Part shown: one piece after another, positions 10,410-18,792 of the stretch
How positions within the stretch are numbered: position 1 is the stretch's first letter
How the letters are laid out: each line of letters opens with the position of its first letter
Origin: JAFLCM01 sp964510955
GTDB lineage: Bacteria > Planctomycetota > Phycisphaerae > Phycisphaerales > UBA1924
Direction of reading: 5' to 3'
NCBI GenBank assembly: GCA_964510955.1
Contig: CAZEDW010000012.1
Location: forward strand, 28,407-92,406
Length of the DNA: 64,000 nucleotides
Translations under genes and position numbers: made by a program
Notes under the pieces: generated by a model
What the model was told of the DNA's origin: nothing
Databases searched by the model: none
Seen by the model: the letters and a program-made list of their open reading frames with translations, nothing else

Positions 10410-12650
10410 TCAGTTCTTCGCCGCCGCCGTCTTGGCGACGGCCTGGTTGCCCAGCGCCTTGGCCTGCACGAGTAGCAGCGCCGTCTCAAGCTGCGGGTCC
10501 ATGCCCTCGTTCAGAAGACGATTCGGGTCGGCGGGGCCGGTGGGCCAGTGCTTGAGGTCCTCAGCGTCGCCGGGCTTGGGGTCCTTGCGGGGCTTGGGCG
10601 CGCGGACCATGGGTGGGATGCGCTGGCCCTTGTCGTCGACGGTGTAGAGGTCGGCGTCCTGGCGGAGGATGAGCGAGGCGTCGGCCTGCTGGGGGAGCAT
10701 CTCGACCTTGACATCGGGCTCGACGCCCCAGGTGTCCTTGCCGTCGCGCCGGTGCACGAGGCGGCCCTTGGGAAGCTTGTAGTACTGCATGGTGAGCTTG
10801 AAGGCGGCCTGGCCGCCGGCGAGGGGGAAGACCTGCTGCACGCTGCCCTTGCCGAAGCTGCGCTCGCCGACGATGACGGCCTTGGAGTAGTCCTGAAGGC
10901 AGCCCGAGACGATTTCGCTGGCGGAGGCGGAGCCTTCGTTGACGAGCACGGCCATGGGCAGGTCGCCCAGGCGGACGGGGCCGGGGCGGGCGTTCTGGGC
11001 GTCGGTCTGTCGGCCGGCGGCGTCCTCGGTCGAGACGACGACGCCCTTGTCGACAAAGAGGCTGCACAGGCTGACGGCCTCATCGAGCAGGCCGCCGGGG
11101 TTGTAGCGGAGGTCCATGATGATGCCGTTGAGGCCGGTCTTACGCATCTCTTCGACGGCGCGGAGGAAGTCAGCCGTCGTGTCCTTGGTGAACTGCGAGA
11201 GACGGACGTAGCCGATCTTGTGCTCGGGGTCGATGAACCAGTTCCAGTCGAGCTCGCCGGTGCCGGTGCGCTCCCAGCCCTTGACGGAGTGGACGGGGAT
11301 CTTGGCGCGGGTGAGCTCGATATCAAGGACGCCGTCTTCGTTGGCGCGCTCGACGCCGAGCACGACCTTGGTGCCCAAGGGGCCGGTGATGCGGTCGACG
11401 GCCTGCTGGAGGGCGACACCGGTGGTGTCCTTGCCGTCGATCTTGCGGATGATGTCGCCGGGGCGGATGCCGGCGCGGGCGGCGGGCGTTCCTTCGAGAG
11501 GGGTGACAACCTTGAGCTGCAGGGCGTCGTCGAGGGTGATCTGGATGCCGACGCCGGAGAACTCGCCGGTGGTGGTGCGGGCGAAGTTGGAGAGCTCGTC
11601 GGGCCAGATAACCTCGGAGTAATCGTCGAGGGTGCTGGTGGCGCCGTTGGCGAACTCGTGGAGCAGGGCCTCGATGGGCAGGCCGATGGTCTCCTCGTTG
11701 GATTTCTTGAGCGTGTTGAGCAGCCGGAGCAGCGAGTAGCCGTCGGCCTTCTCGTCGAGGCCGGCCTGGAGCTCGTCGAGCTTCTTAACGAACTCGTCGC
11801 GCTTAGCGGCGTCGCCGATGCCGGGGAACGCCTGCGACAGGTCGCTGGTGGTGACCATGGTGCGGAGGTTCCGCAGCGAGCCTTCGAGCATCGTCCTGAG
11901 GGGGACACGCTCGACGTGGTTCACGGCGGCGTTCATCATCACCTGGCGGACCATCTGCTCGTCGATGCCGCTGAGCCGGGTCTGCCATTCCTCGCCGATG
12001 GCGTTGAATGGGGGGAGCGGCTCATCGCCCTCGGCCACGCGCTGGCGGCTGCGGGCCTCGTGCAAGGCCGCGGGGACGTACGTCCGCATCATGAGCAGGC
12101 GGGCGCTCAGCCGCTTGAGGTCGGGCTTGTAGGTGCCCTCGCTCTCGTGCAGCAGGTGCAGGCGGGTGTAGAGGCCGTGCGACTCGAGCCAGCGGCCGGC
12201 GGCCTCGTGCTCCTTGGCGAGGGTGAGGGCGCGGTCTTCGAGCTTCTTGACGGTCGGATCCGCGAGGACCGCGGGCTTGTCCTTTTCGAGCGTGTAAAGC
12301 TCGATGGCGTTGCGGAGGCCTTCGAGCAGGTCGCCCTTGCTGTCGGCGGCCGCGAGGCGCTGGCGGACCAGAGCCACGCGGTCCTGGCGGCTCTTCTCCG
12401 ACTTGACGCCGTTGCCGGCGTAGCGGTCGAGCTCGCCGCGGAAGCCCCCCAGCTCGTCGACGCCGGCGGGGGGCTGCTTGAGCAGATCGATGCTGGCCTG
12501 GCCCTGGCGCTGAAGGGCGGAGTCCCAGACCTTCCCGCTCCAGGCGGCGAGGTCATCGCTGGACGAGGCCCGGGCGACCGGGGCGATCGAGAGGGCCACC
12601 GCGGCCACAGCCGTGAATACGCCGCACCAACGAGCCAGCTTCAAACGCAT
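10410..12650 (-). CDS. S41 family C-terminal processing peptidase with PDZ domain
   Basis: 746 residues. The ATG at 12650 has GAAGGAAG upstream and starts a signal peptide (MRLKLARWCGVFTAVAAVAL ... ARASS). About 350 helical residues of unknown role come first. Then a PDZ domain (about 363-405: GVGIQITLDDAL ... GIRPGDIIRKIDG), followed by the S41 core with LNGIIMDLRYNPGGLL, the catalytic Ser in NEGSASASEIVSG (about 573) and the catalytic Lys in SFGKGSVQQVF (about 598). Such proteases cut exported proteins at their C-termini in the periplasm. The large helical N-terminal region makes it longer than Prc/CtpA enzymes. The GC-rich antisense strand also stays open but has no family signature. Confidence 0.92.
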   Translation of the reverse strand: MRLKLARWCGVFTAVAAVALSIAPVARASSSDDLAAWSGKVWDSALQRQGQASIDLLKQPPAGVDELGGFRGELDRYAGNGVKSEKSRQDRVALVRQRLAAADSKGDLLEGLRNAIELYTLEKDKPAVLADPTVKKLEDRALTLAKEHEAAGRWLESHGLYTRLHLLHESEGTYKPDLKRLSARLLMMRTYVPAALHEARSRQRVAEGDEPLPPFNAIGEEWQTRLSGIDEQMVRQVMMNAAVNHVERVPLRTMLEGSLRNLRTMVTTSDLSQAFPGIGDAAKRDEFVKKLDELQAGLDEKADGYSLLRLLNTLKKSNEETIGLPIEALLHEFANGATSTLDDYSEVIWPDELSNFARTTTGEFSGVGIQITLDDALQLKVVTPLEGTPAARAGIRPGDIIRKIDGKDTTGVALQQAVDRITGPLGTKVVLGVERANEDGVLDIELTRAKIPVHSVKGWERTGTGELDWNWFIDPEHKIGYVRLSQFTKDTTADFLRAVEEMRKTGLNGIIMDLRYNPGGLLDEAVSLCSLFVDKGVVVSTEDAAGRQTDAQNARPGPVRLGDLPMAVLVNEGSASASEIVSGCLQDYSKAVIVGERSFGKGSVQQVFPLAGGQAAFKLTMQYYKLPKGRLVHRRDGKDTWGVEPDVKVEMLPQQADASLILRQDADLYTVDDKGQRIPPMVRAPKPRKDPKPGDAEDLKHWPTGPADPNRLLNEGMDPQLETALLLVQAKALGNQAVAKTAAAKN

Positions 12651-12900
12651 GGGTTCTTCCTTCGTTTCGGGCCCAGGGGCCCTGATATCCGCCCTGGCGA
12701 CGATGATACGGGCCAGGGCCCCGCCGGGTTCTAGGACGGTGTACCGGCGAGCGCGCCGGAGGCAGCATCCCATCGACCCGCGGAGCGCCGGGAGTTGCGT
12801 GATTTGAGCCCCCCGGGACGCGCGGCGGCGGGGTATCCGGCCCGACCCGAATCGCCCGCGACGCGGAGGGGGCGGGCAGGTCCGGGTATTGTCTGAGCTG

Positions 12901-13299
12901 ATGAACATGACCAGTTCCGCCATCCCGGCCCGGTTGTTCGCCGTCACCGCGGGACTGTTCGCGGCCGGCGGGGCCGTTGCCCAGGGCGGCGAAACGGCTT
13001 CCGGCGGCGGAGCAACGTCAATTACGGAGGATTGGCGGCTCCGCACGCTGCTCGGGCTGTTGATGCTGCTGCTGGTGCTGGTGTTCGTGCTGCTGCTGCT
13101 CACGGCACTTCGGCGCAGCGCGCGGATCCGGCGCGCTGCGGCGGAGCGTGCGAAGGCGGGGGCGCCGATGATCACGCCCTGGGAGGCCGCGGGGCGCCGG
13201 GCCGAGCCGATTTCTGATGATGACGATCCCGACAAGACGCGCCCGATGCGGGACGACCCGCCGCCCGGCGGGCCGCGCCCGCGGAGAGGCCCGCGGTGA
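12901..13299 (+). CDS. Small membrane protein of unknown function
   Basis: 132 residues from ATG 12901 (ATG 12907 or an upstream TTG 12889 are alternatives; no good Shine-Dalgarno decides). A signal-like segment (RLFAVTAGLFAAGGAVAQGG) is followed by one strong membrane helix (LLGLLMLLLVLVFVLLLLTA, about 50-70) and a basic, then acidic and Pro-rich, tail (SDDDDPDKTRPMRDDPPPG). Its stop overlaps the start of the next gene (GTGA), so the two are probably translationally coupled. No family recognised; the sequence is a simple single-pass membrane protein. Confidence 0.65.
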   Translation: MNMTSSAIPARLFAVTAGLFAAGGAVAQGGETASGGGATSITEDWRLRTLLGLLMLLLVLVFVLLLLTALRRSARIRRAAAERAKAGAPMITPWEAAGRRAEPISDDDDPDKTRPMRDDPPPGGPRPRRGPR

Positions 13300-14072
13300 A
13301 CGCGCCGGGGCTTCCATTTTCCGGAGCGCGCCCGGTGGCCCTGGTGACGGGCGGGGCGGTGAGGGTGGGGCGCGCGACCTGCCTGGAACTGGCGCGGGCG
13401 GGATGTGACGTGGCCCTGACGTATCGCTCGCGCGAGAGCGAGGCGCGGCGGGTGTGCGATGAGGTGCGGGCGCTGGGGGCGTCGGCCCATGCCGAGCGGC
13501 TGGAACTGGATGAGCTCGGCAAGGTGGAGGCGTTCGGGGCCGGGTTCGCGTCACGGTCGGCGCGCGTGGATTTGCTGGTGCATAACGCGTCGGTGTACGA
13601 GCCTGGGCCGCTGGCGTCGGTGACGCCGGAGGAGCTGCTGCGGAACTACCGCGTGAACGCCGCCGCCCCGCTGCTCTTGACCAAGGCGCTCGCGGGGGCG
13701 CTCTCGAAGAGCGCGCTGGAGAGCGGGGGCGCGGTAGTGGCGATGGCGGACATGCACGTGCTGGGTCGCCCGCGCCGCGACTTCGCGGCGTACGCGATGA
13801 GCAAGGCGGCGCTGGTGGAGATGGTGCGGACGCTGGCGGTGGACCTTGCCCCGAAGGTGCGCGTAAACGCGGTCGCGCCGGGCGTGGTGGCGTTCCCCGA
13901 TGCGGGCTACGAGAGTGATCCGGAGATGCAGGCGCGGTACGTGGCGCGGGTGCCGCTGAAGCGGTCGGGGACGCCGGAGGACGCGGCGAAGGCGGTGCGG
14001 TGGCTGGCGCTGGAGGCGGGGTATGTCACGGGGGAGATTGTGCGGGTGGATGGGGGGCGGTGGTTGGGGTAG
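13296..14072 (+). CDS. Short-chain dehydrogenase/reductase, pteridine-reductase-like
   Basis: 258 residues, a classical SDR of normal length with an NAD(P)H-binding Rossmann fold. The N-terminal motif VTGGAVRVGRATCLELA resembles the TGGARRIG motif of pteridine reductase/FolM-like SDRs. NNAG-like is LVHNASVYEP. The active-site Tyr-x3-Lys is YAMSKAA, but the position of the usual catalytic Ser reads AMADMHV, so it may be lost or shifted, as in FolM-like proteins. The C-terminus GEIVRVDGGRWLG is typical. It starts with GTG at 13296, overlapping the upstream membrane-protein stop by 4 bases. Its 3' end overlaps the convergent gene ending at 14026 by 47 bases. Confidence 0.87.
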   Translation: MNAPGLPFSGARPVALVTGGAVRVGRATCLELARAGCDVALTYRSRESEARRVCDEVRALGASAHAERLELDELGKVEAFGAGFASRSARVDLLVHNASVYEPGPLASVTPEELLRNYRVNAAAPLLLTKALAGALSKSALESGGAVVAMADMHVLGRPRRDFAAYAMSKAALVEMVRTLAVDLAPKVRVNAVAPGVVAFPDAGYESDPEMQARYVARVPLKRSGTPEDAAKAVRWLALEAGYVTGEIVRVDGGRWLG

Positions 14073-15420
14073 GCCGAGGCGTATTGTCTGTGGAGACGTG
14101 TATCGCCGGGAGCGGGGACCATGAAAGCTCAAGCGGACCTCGGCACCGAATGCTGGGGACCGAAACAACGCGCGACGCTTCGCCCGTTGTTTCGACGGCC
14201 TCGATTTCCGGGTACCCGTAGCGTGCCCGGTAGATCACAGTCACTTCCGATCCGGGTGAGGACGAGTTGAAGTGCTGGCCCAGTTCATTCGATTCAAAGA
14301 GGTAGGCGAGATCGCCGACCCAACATGCCGCCGCGTAATCACGCACTCCGGGGCGCGTGCAGATTGCCCATCGGTCCGCATGGAACTGTTCGGAATAGCA
14401 CAACGAGCTCGAGCGGGATGAGCGGCCAAGAGACCCGAAAAGGACTCCCAAAGTCGTACCCAGAATCGAAACGCCGATCATCGCCCCGGCAATCATCAGG
14501 ACGGGGAGCATCAGCAGTGCCGCGGTCGCGATGCCAACGCCAATGGCCTCCAGCAGCCGTCCTCCGAACCAGGCAAAGATTGAGCCAGCAATCGCCCCGA
14601 TCGGGACTGTAATCAGCAAGCCGAACCACAAGGTATGGGCCGTCTCGGATCGCAATGTCCCCGGCCGAGTGCGCTTATGTGGCGCAGGCTCGGGCCGCTC
14701 AACGCGCTCAACCCGGATCGGTGCGTCGAGCTGAGCCTGAAGATCGGCAGACAGGTTGGTACGTCGGACTGCGTTCCAGGTGTCGATGCACTCGGAACAT
14801 CCGAACCTACGGCAGAGAGTGAGGCGCTCGGTTCGAGTACGCTCGGCCAGTACCAGCTTCGAGCGAGGCAGGACGACGAGAGAGCCCTCCAGCGGCACTT
14901 CAAGTGGTCGGTTGTCGGCACCCGGGATCATCGCCTTGTCACCAGCGCGCAGCGGACCCTCCGCGAACTCGGCCATCACGACCTGACCATCTCCGATGTC
15001 CAATACCACGTTCGGGATGCCGTCGGGATCAGACGCAACAAACCAAGCCTGTGTGGACCGCCAGTCGACCTGCTCCACTTTGCCATCGGCGAGATCCTGC
15101 CCCGCCAGCAGAAGCGTCCGCAGGCGCTCAACCCGGGGCGCACGAGTGGATGCCGACAGAATAAGCCCGAGTGCGCCGGCCAGGAATGCGGCGGTTATTG
15201 CATCGGCCCAGAACCCCTTGACGCCCACGAGCTGGATCAGCGCTCCAACCGGGGCACCGCAACAGGCGAGTGCCAGCAGCTTGCCAACCGTCAGCATCAG
15301 CGCCGCTTGACTCAATCGCTTCCACACACCTGGGTGGGCGCGGGAGCGCTGGAGTGCGACGAGCGCCCCGGCAGCCTCACGCTCCTGCATCGTCATAGCG
15401 CGCGTGACCCGAAGGAACAT
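14026..15420 (-). CDS. Multi-pass membrane protein of unknown function
   Basis: 464 residues from ATG 15420, two bases after the queC stop (TAGCCATG), so the two are probably coupled; ATG 15396 (MTMQERE) is an alternative start. There are two hydrophobic clusters, at about 40-100 (LMLTVGKLLALACCGAPVGA, then LAGALGLILSA) and about 285-345 (LWFGLLITVPIGAIAGSIFA, then LLMLPVLMIAGAMIG). A soluble region between them holds SSSLCYSEQF-independent Cys pairs such as CRRFGCSEC, possibly metal binding. No family recognised. The Pro/Thr-rich last 20 residues lie antisense to the end of the SDR gene. Confidence 0.7.
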   Translation of the reverse strand: MFLRVTRAMTMQEREAAGALVALQRSRAHPGVWKRLSQAALMLTVGKLLALACCGAPVGALIQLVGVKGFWADAITAAFLAGALGLILSASTRAPRVERLRTLLLAGQDLADGKVEQVDWRSTQAWFVASDPDGIPNVVLDIGDGQVVMAEFAEGPLRAGDKAMIPGADNRPLEVPLEGSLVVLPRSKLVLAERTRTERLTLCRRFGCSECIDTWNAVRRTNLSADLQAQLDAPIRVERVERPEPAPHKRTRPGTLRSETAHTLWFGLLITVPIGAIAGSIFAWFGGRLLEAIGVGIATAALLMLPVLMIAGAMIGVSILGTTLGVLFGSLGRSSRSSSLCYSEQFHADRWAICTRPGVRDYAAACWVGDLAYLFESNELGQHFNSSSPGSEVTVIYRARYGYPEIEAVETTGEASRVVSVPSIRCRGPLELSWSPLPAIHVSTDNTPRPTPTTAPHPPAQSPP

Positions 15421-15422
15421 GG

Positions 15423-16190
15423 CTAAGCCACCACCCTGCCGGTCTGGTCTGGTCGTCCAACCGCGTCGAAAGCCGCCGCCCTGATCCGGCACGACTCGCA
15501 CCGCCCGCACGCCCTGCCCTGCGGCGTCGGGTCGTAGCACGAGTGCGTAAGCGAATAGTCCACGCCCAGCTCCAGACCGCGCCGGATGATGTCCACCTTG
15601 GTCATGTTCACCAGCGGCGCCACGATGCGGGGACCATGGCCTTCGACCCCAGCGCGGGTCGCGAGGTCGGCCAGGCGCTGGAACGCCTCGATGAACGCCG
15701 GGCGGCAATCCGGGTAGCCGGAGTAATCGACCGCGTTCACGCCGACATAGATTCGCCCCGCGCCGAGCACCTCGGCGTAGCCCAGCGCGTAGGCGAGGAA
15801 GATCGTGTTGCGGGCGGGGACGTAGGTGATGGGGATGTGGGATGTGGGATGTGGGATGTGGGATTTCTGAGGTGGGGGTGTGAGGGTGTGGGGGGGTGGG
15901 GGTGAGGGGGGTCCTGAGTCCTGAGTCCTGCGTCCTGGGGTCGGGGACTTGGGGACTTCGAGATGCAGGTCGGTGAGGGCGCTGCCGCCGAAGGCGCCGA
16001 GGTCGATGTGGATGACCTTGTGCGATTTCGCGCCGAGGTGCGCGGCGACTTTGCGCGCGGCGTCTAGCTCCACCGCGTGGCGCTGGCCGTAGGCCACGGT
16101 GAGCGCGTGGCACTCGCAGCCGTCGGCCTTGGCGATGGCGAGGCAGGTGGCGGAGTCGAGGCCGCCGGAAAGGAGGATGACGGAGCGCAT
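15423..16190 (-). CDS. queC: 7-cyano-7-deazaguanine synthase with repeat-derived loop insertion
   Basis: 255 residues. QueC converts 7-carboxy-7-deazaguanine to preQ0 with ATP and ammonia, for queuosine or 7-deazaguanine DNA modifications. Visible are the PP-loop SGGLDSATC, the YGQRHAVELDAA motif, YVPARNTIFL, DYSGYPDCRPAF and the zinc Cys cluster SCYDPTPQGRACGRCESC. The loop before YVPARN, about 20 residues in E. coli QueC, is replaced by about 43 residues of Pro, His, Ser and Thr (residues 77-119) encoded by tandem heptamers (GGGATGT at 15832-15866; CTGAGTC at 15914-15941). The frame stays open. ATG 16190 was chosen; a longer start at 16226 would translate another heptamer array. No queD, queE or tgt is nearby. 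Confidence 0.95.
   Translation of the reverse strand: MRSVILLSGGLDSATCLAIAKADGCECHALTVAYGQRHAVELDAARKVAAHLGAKSHKVIHIDLGAFGGSALTDLHLEVPKSPTPGRRTQDSGPPSPPPPHTLTPPPQKSHIPHPTSHIPITYVPARNTIFLAYALGYAEVLGAGRIYVGVNAVDYSGYPDCRPAFIEAFQRLADLATRAGVEGHGPRIVAPLVNMTKVDIIRRGLELGVDYSLTHSCYDPTPQGRACGRCESCRIRAAAFDAVGRPDQTGRVVA
15832..15866. repeat. Tandem heptamer array (GGGATGT) inside queC
   Basis: Four exact copies of GGGATGT at 15832-15859 followed by a variant GGGATTT (15860-15866). The array is read in frame on the minus strand as a Ser/His/Ile/Pro/Thr-rich loop. A G-rich degenerate tract fills 15867-15913. Confidence 0.9.
15914..15941. repeat. Tandem heptamer array (CTGAGTC) inside queC
   Basis: Units CTGAGTC, CTGAGTC, CTGCGTC and CTGGGGT run without gaps. 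It is a different heptamer from the one at 15832 but has the same period and lies in the same inserted loop of queC. Confidence 0.85.
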
Positions 16191-16204
16191 GGGGGCTAGG
16201 TCAA

Positions 16205-16236
16205 AATGGCAATTCGCAAATGGCAAATAGCAAATG
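16205..16236. repeat. Tandem heptamer array (AATGGCA type), left arm of inverted pair
   Basis: Units AATGGCA, ATTCGCA, AATGGCA, AATAGCA and AATG. It lies just upstream of the queC start. The array at 16336-16363 holds the same units on the opposite strand, so the two could pair across about 100 bases. Confidence 0.88.
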
Positions 16237-16335
16237 TGTCCCAGAAGTGACGCGGAAAGTCCGACGAAACGCGTAACCGCAAACCGGGGCAGAAGCCCTC
16301 ACCGACGCGGGCTGCTCGCGGCACCGAGAGCATGG

Positions 16336-16363
16336 TCTGATTTGCTCTTTGCTATTTGCCATT
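16336..16363. repeat. Tandem heptamer array, right arm of inverted pair
   Basis: Units TCTGATT, TGCTCTT, TGCTATT and TGCCATT. On the complement these read AATGGCA, AATAGCA, AAGAGCA and AATCAGA, matching the array at 16205-16236. It lies 15 bases beyond the stop of the phosphorylase gene (minus strand). Confidence 0.88.
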
Positions 16364-16377
16364 TCCTCCGCTCCCCC

Positions 16378-18513
16378 TCACCAGTTCGCCGGCCAGTAGT
16401 ACCCCTCGGTGTACTGCGCGACCATGCGGTGGGTGCTGAAACGGCAGCAGACAGTGGCCATGCTGCGGGCGCTCATCCTCGCCCACTCGCGCGGGACACC
16501 CTGCTTGTCGCGCTTGTAGAACAGCGGGACGATCTTCTTTTCCAGCGTGGAGTAGATCGCCTCGGCGTCGACCTTGTCCTGCTTGGCGCGGCTCTTGTAT
16601 TCCGTGCCGTCGCCGAGGGCCCAGCCATTGGTGCCGTCCCACGCCTCGGGCCACCAGCCGTCGAGGATGGAGCAGTTGAGGCCGCCGACGAGGCAGGGCT
16701 TCATGCCGCTGGTGCCGCTGGCCTCCATGGGTCGGATGGGGTTGTTGAGCCACACGTCGCAGCCCTGCGTGAGCAGCTTGCCGATGGCCATGTCGTAGTT
16801 CTGGAGGATGAACACGCGGCCCCTGAACTCGGGGCGCCGGGTGAACTCGGTGACGGTGCGCACATACTCGTGCCCGGCCTTGTCCATGGGGTGGGCCTTG
16901 CCGGCGAAGACGAGTTGCACGGGGCGGTCGGTGTTGCTCATGATCTTCGCGAGACGCTTGGGGTCGCTGAAAATCAACGGGGCGCGCTTGTAGAGGGCGA
17001 AGCGGCGCGCGAAGCCGATGGTCAGGGCATTCTCGTCGAGGCACTCATACAGCGGTGTGATGTCGCCGACGCCGCCGGAGTGATACACCGCCTGCTCGCG
17101 AAGACGACGGCGCAGCTCGGCCACCATCGCCCGGCGCATGGTCTGGCGCAGGTTCCACATCTCGCGCGGGTCGATCTTTTCAGCCTTCTCCCACCAGTTG
17201 TCGTCCGGCCCGGCACCGACCCAGCGCGGCTTGAGGTGCTTGTCGTAGAACGGGCGGGCCTCGTCAGCGAGCCATGTTTCGGGGTGGATGCCGTTGGTGA
17301 CGTGGCCGATGGGGACTTCCACCGGCGACCTGGCCCCGTAGGTCTTCATCCACATCTTGCGGCTGGTATCGCCGTGGAGCGCGGCGACGCCGTTGCAGTG
17401 GTCGGCGAGCTTCAGGGCCAGCACGGTCATGCAGTAGCTCTCGGCCTTGTTCGATTCGTCTTCGCGTCCCAGGGCCAGGAACTCGTCCTTGGACATGCCC
17501 AACTGACGCGGCCAGTCGCCGAAGTACTTCATCACCAGCGAGGCATCGAAGCGGTCGTTGCCCTCGGGCACCGGGGTGTGCGTGGTGAATACGCTCTGGG
17601 CGCGCACCAGGCCCACAGCCTCCGAGACGCCCATGCCCTTCTTGACGAGCCGTCGAACGCGCTCGAGCGGGCTGAACGCCGCGTGGCCTTCGTTCAGGTG
17701 GAACACGGTGGGCTTGATGCCCAGCGCGTCGAGGGCCATGAGCCCGCCGATGCCCAGCAGGATTTCCTGGCGGATTCGGTAATCGTTGTCGCCGCCGGCG
17801 TAGAGGTGATGGGTGAGGCGCCGGTCGTCGGGGTGGTTGGCGTCGAGGTCGGTGTCGAGCAGGTAGACGCTCACCCGTCCGACGGTAAGGCTCCAAACCT
17901 TGATCTTGACGGAGCGCTTACCAATGCGAAGCGAGATCGACTTGCCGGTGTCGCGGACCGGGATCGCGCCGAAATCCGTCGGCGGGTACAGCACGCGGAC
18001 GTCGCCGCCGGGCTGGATCTCCTGGCGGTAGTAGCCGTACTTCCACAGCACCCCCACCGCGACGTAGGGCAGCCCGATGTCGCTGGCGCTCTTGACGTGG
18101 TCGCCGGCCAGCACGCCCAGGCCGCCGGCGTAGAGCGGGAGCGATTCGTGCAGCGCGTACTCCATGCAGAAGTAGGCCACGAGCATGTTCTTCTCGTCGC
18201 CGCGGGCCTCGCGCTGGTACCAGGTGCGGGCCTTGAGATAGTGCTGCAGCGATTTCTCCGCGCCGGCCAGCCGGTCGAGAAAGGCAGGGTCCCCCGCCAC
18301 CACGGCACGACGCGTCGGGGTCAGCGAGGCGATGGTCTGAATGGGGTTGTGATTGGTCGCGTGCCAGACGCCGGGGTCGAGGCTCTCGAAGACCATGCGG
18401 GCCGGCGGGTTCCAGGTCCACCACAGGTTGCGGGCGAGTTCATCAAGACGGCGGAAGACGCCTGAGGCGGAACGGGAAGCGGCGTCGTTTCGAGCGGGTT
18501 TCAGCATGGGCAT
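16378..18513 (-). CDS. glgP: Alpha-glucan (glycogen/maltodextrin) phosphorylase
   Basis: 711 residues, GT35 family, of the shorter bacterial type that starts with a DUF3417-like helical region (LDELARNLWWTWNPPARMVF). It releases glucose 1-phosphate from alpha-1,4-glucans using pyridoxal phosphate. The PLP Lys lies in MEASGTSGMKPCLVGG (about 604), followed by NCSILDGWWPEAW, the short-type counterpart of the LDGANVE region. Other motifs are YAGGLGVLAGDHVKSASDIG and HLNEGHAAFSPLERV. The start is ATG 18513 (or ATG 18507); no strong Shine-Dalgarno is seen. It diverges from the HD-GYP gene. No other glycogen gene is nearby. Confidence 0.95.
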   Translation of the reverse strand: MPMLKPARNDAASRSASGVFRRLDELARNLWWTWNPPARMVFESLDPGVWHATNHNPIQTIASLTPTRRAVVAGDPAFLDRLAGAEKSLQHYLKARTWYQREARGDEKNMLVAYFCMEYALHESLPLYAGGLGVLAGDHVKSASDIGLPYVAVGVLWKYGYYRQEIQPGGDVRVLYPPTDFGAIPVRDTGKSISLRIGKRSVKIKVWSLTVGRVSVYLLDTDLDANHPDDRRLTHHLYAGGDNDYRIRQEILLGIGGLMALDALGIKPTVFHLNEGHAAFSPLERVRRLVKKGMGVSEAVGLVRAQSVFTTHTPVPEGNDRFDASLVMKYFGDWPRQLGMSKDEFLALGREDESNKAESYCMTVLALKLADHCNGVAALHGDTSRKMWMKTYGARSPVEVPIGHVTNGIHPETWLADEARPFYDKHLKPRWVGAGPDDNWWEKAEKIDPREMWNLRQTMRRAMVAELRRRLREQAVYHSGGVGDITPLYECLDENALTIGFARRFALYKRAPLIFSDPKRLAKIMSNTDRPVQLVFAGKAHPMDKAGHEYVRTVTEFTRRPEFRGRVFILQNYDMAIGKLLTQGCDVWLNNPIRPMEASGTSGMKPCLVGGLNCSILDGWWPEAWDGTNGWALGDGTEYKSRAKQDKVDAEAIYSTLEKKIVPLFYKRDKQGVPREWARMSARSMATVCCRFSTHRMVAQYTEGYYWPANW

Positions 18514-18792
18514 GACGGTTTGTTTTTTGTATGAGGCGCGGGTGAAGCGGGGAAAAGGGGCCCAGTATAAAGCCGGCGCGTTATTGGGCGGCGCGGATGC
18601 CGCCTGTGCGGCTGGATCGGCCCTGGAGAGCCTCGGATCGCGGATTCGGGGTGTCGCGGTAGCCGCCGCGCGGTTTCGGGCCGCATGTCCATTGTGCCCC
18701 ACCGGCCGAGGGGGTAGCCTTGACCGGGCCCCGTTGGGCCCCCCCACGCCGGGCCCCGACGCGAGCCCGGCACGCCGGCACGGAACCGCCGC

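Noticed and set aside
10548..12734. Long plus-strand open frame of over 700 codons antisense to the S41 protease
   Set aside because: High GC makes antisense frames stay open; its protein is rich in low-complexity Gly/Val/Asp/Glu and has no motif, while the minus strand carries PDZ and catalytic residues.
16234..18465. Long plus-strand open frame antisense to glgP
   Set aside because: The minus strand encodes a clear phosphorylase with the PLP lysine; the antisense product has no family signature.
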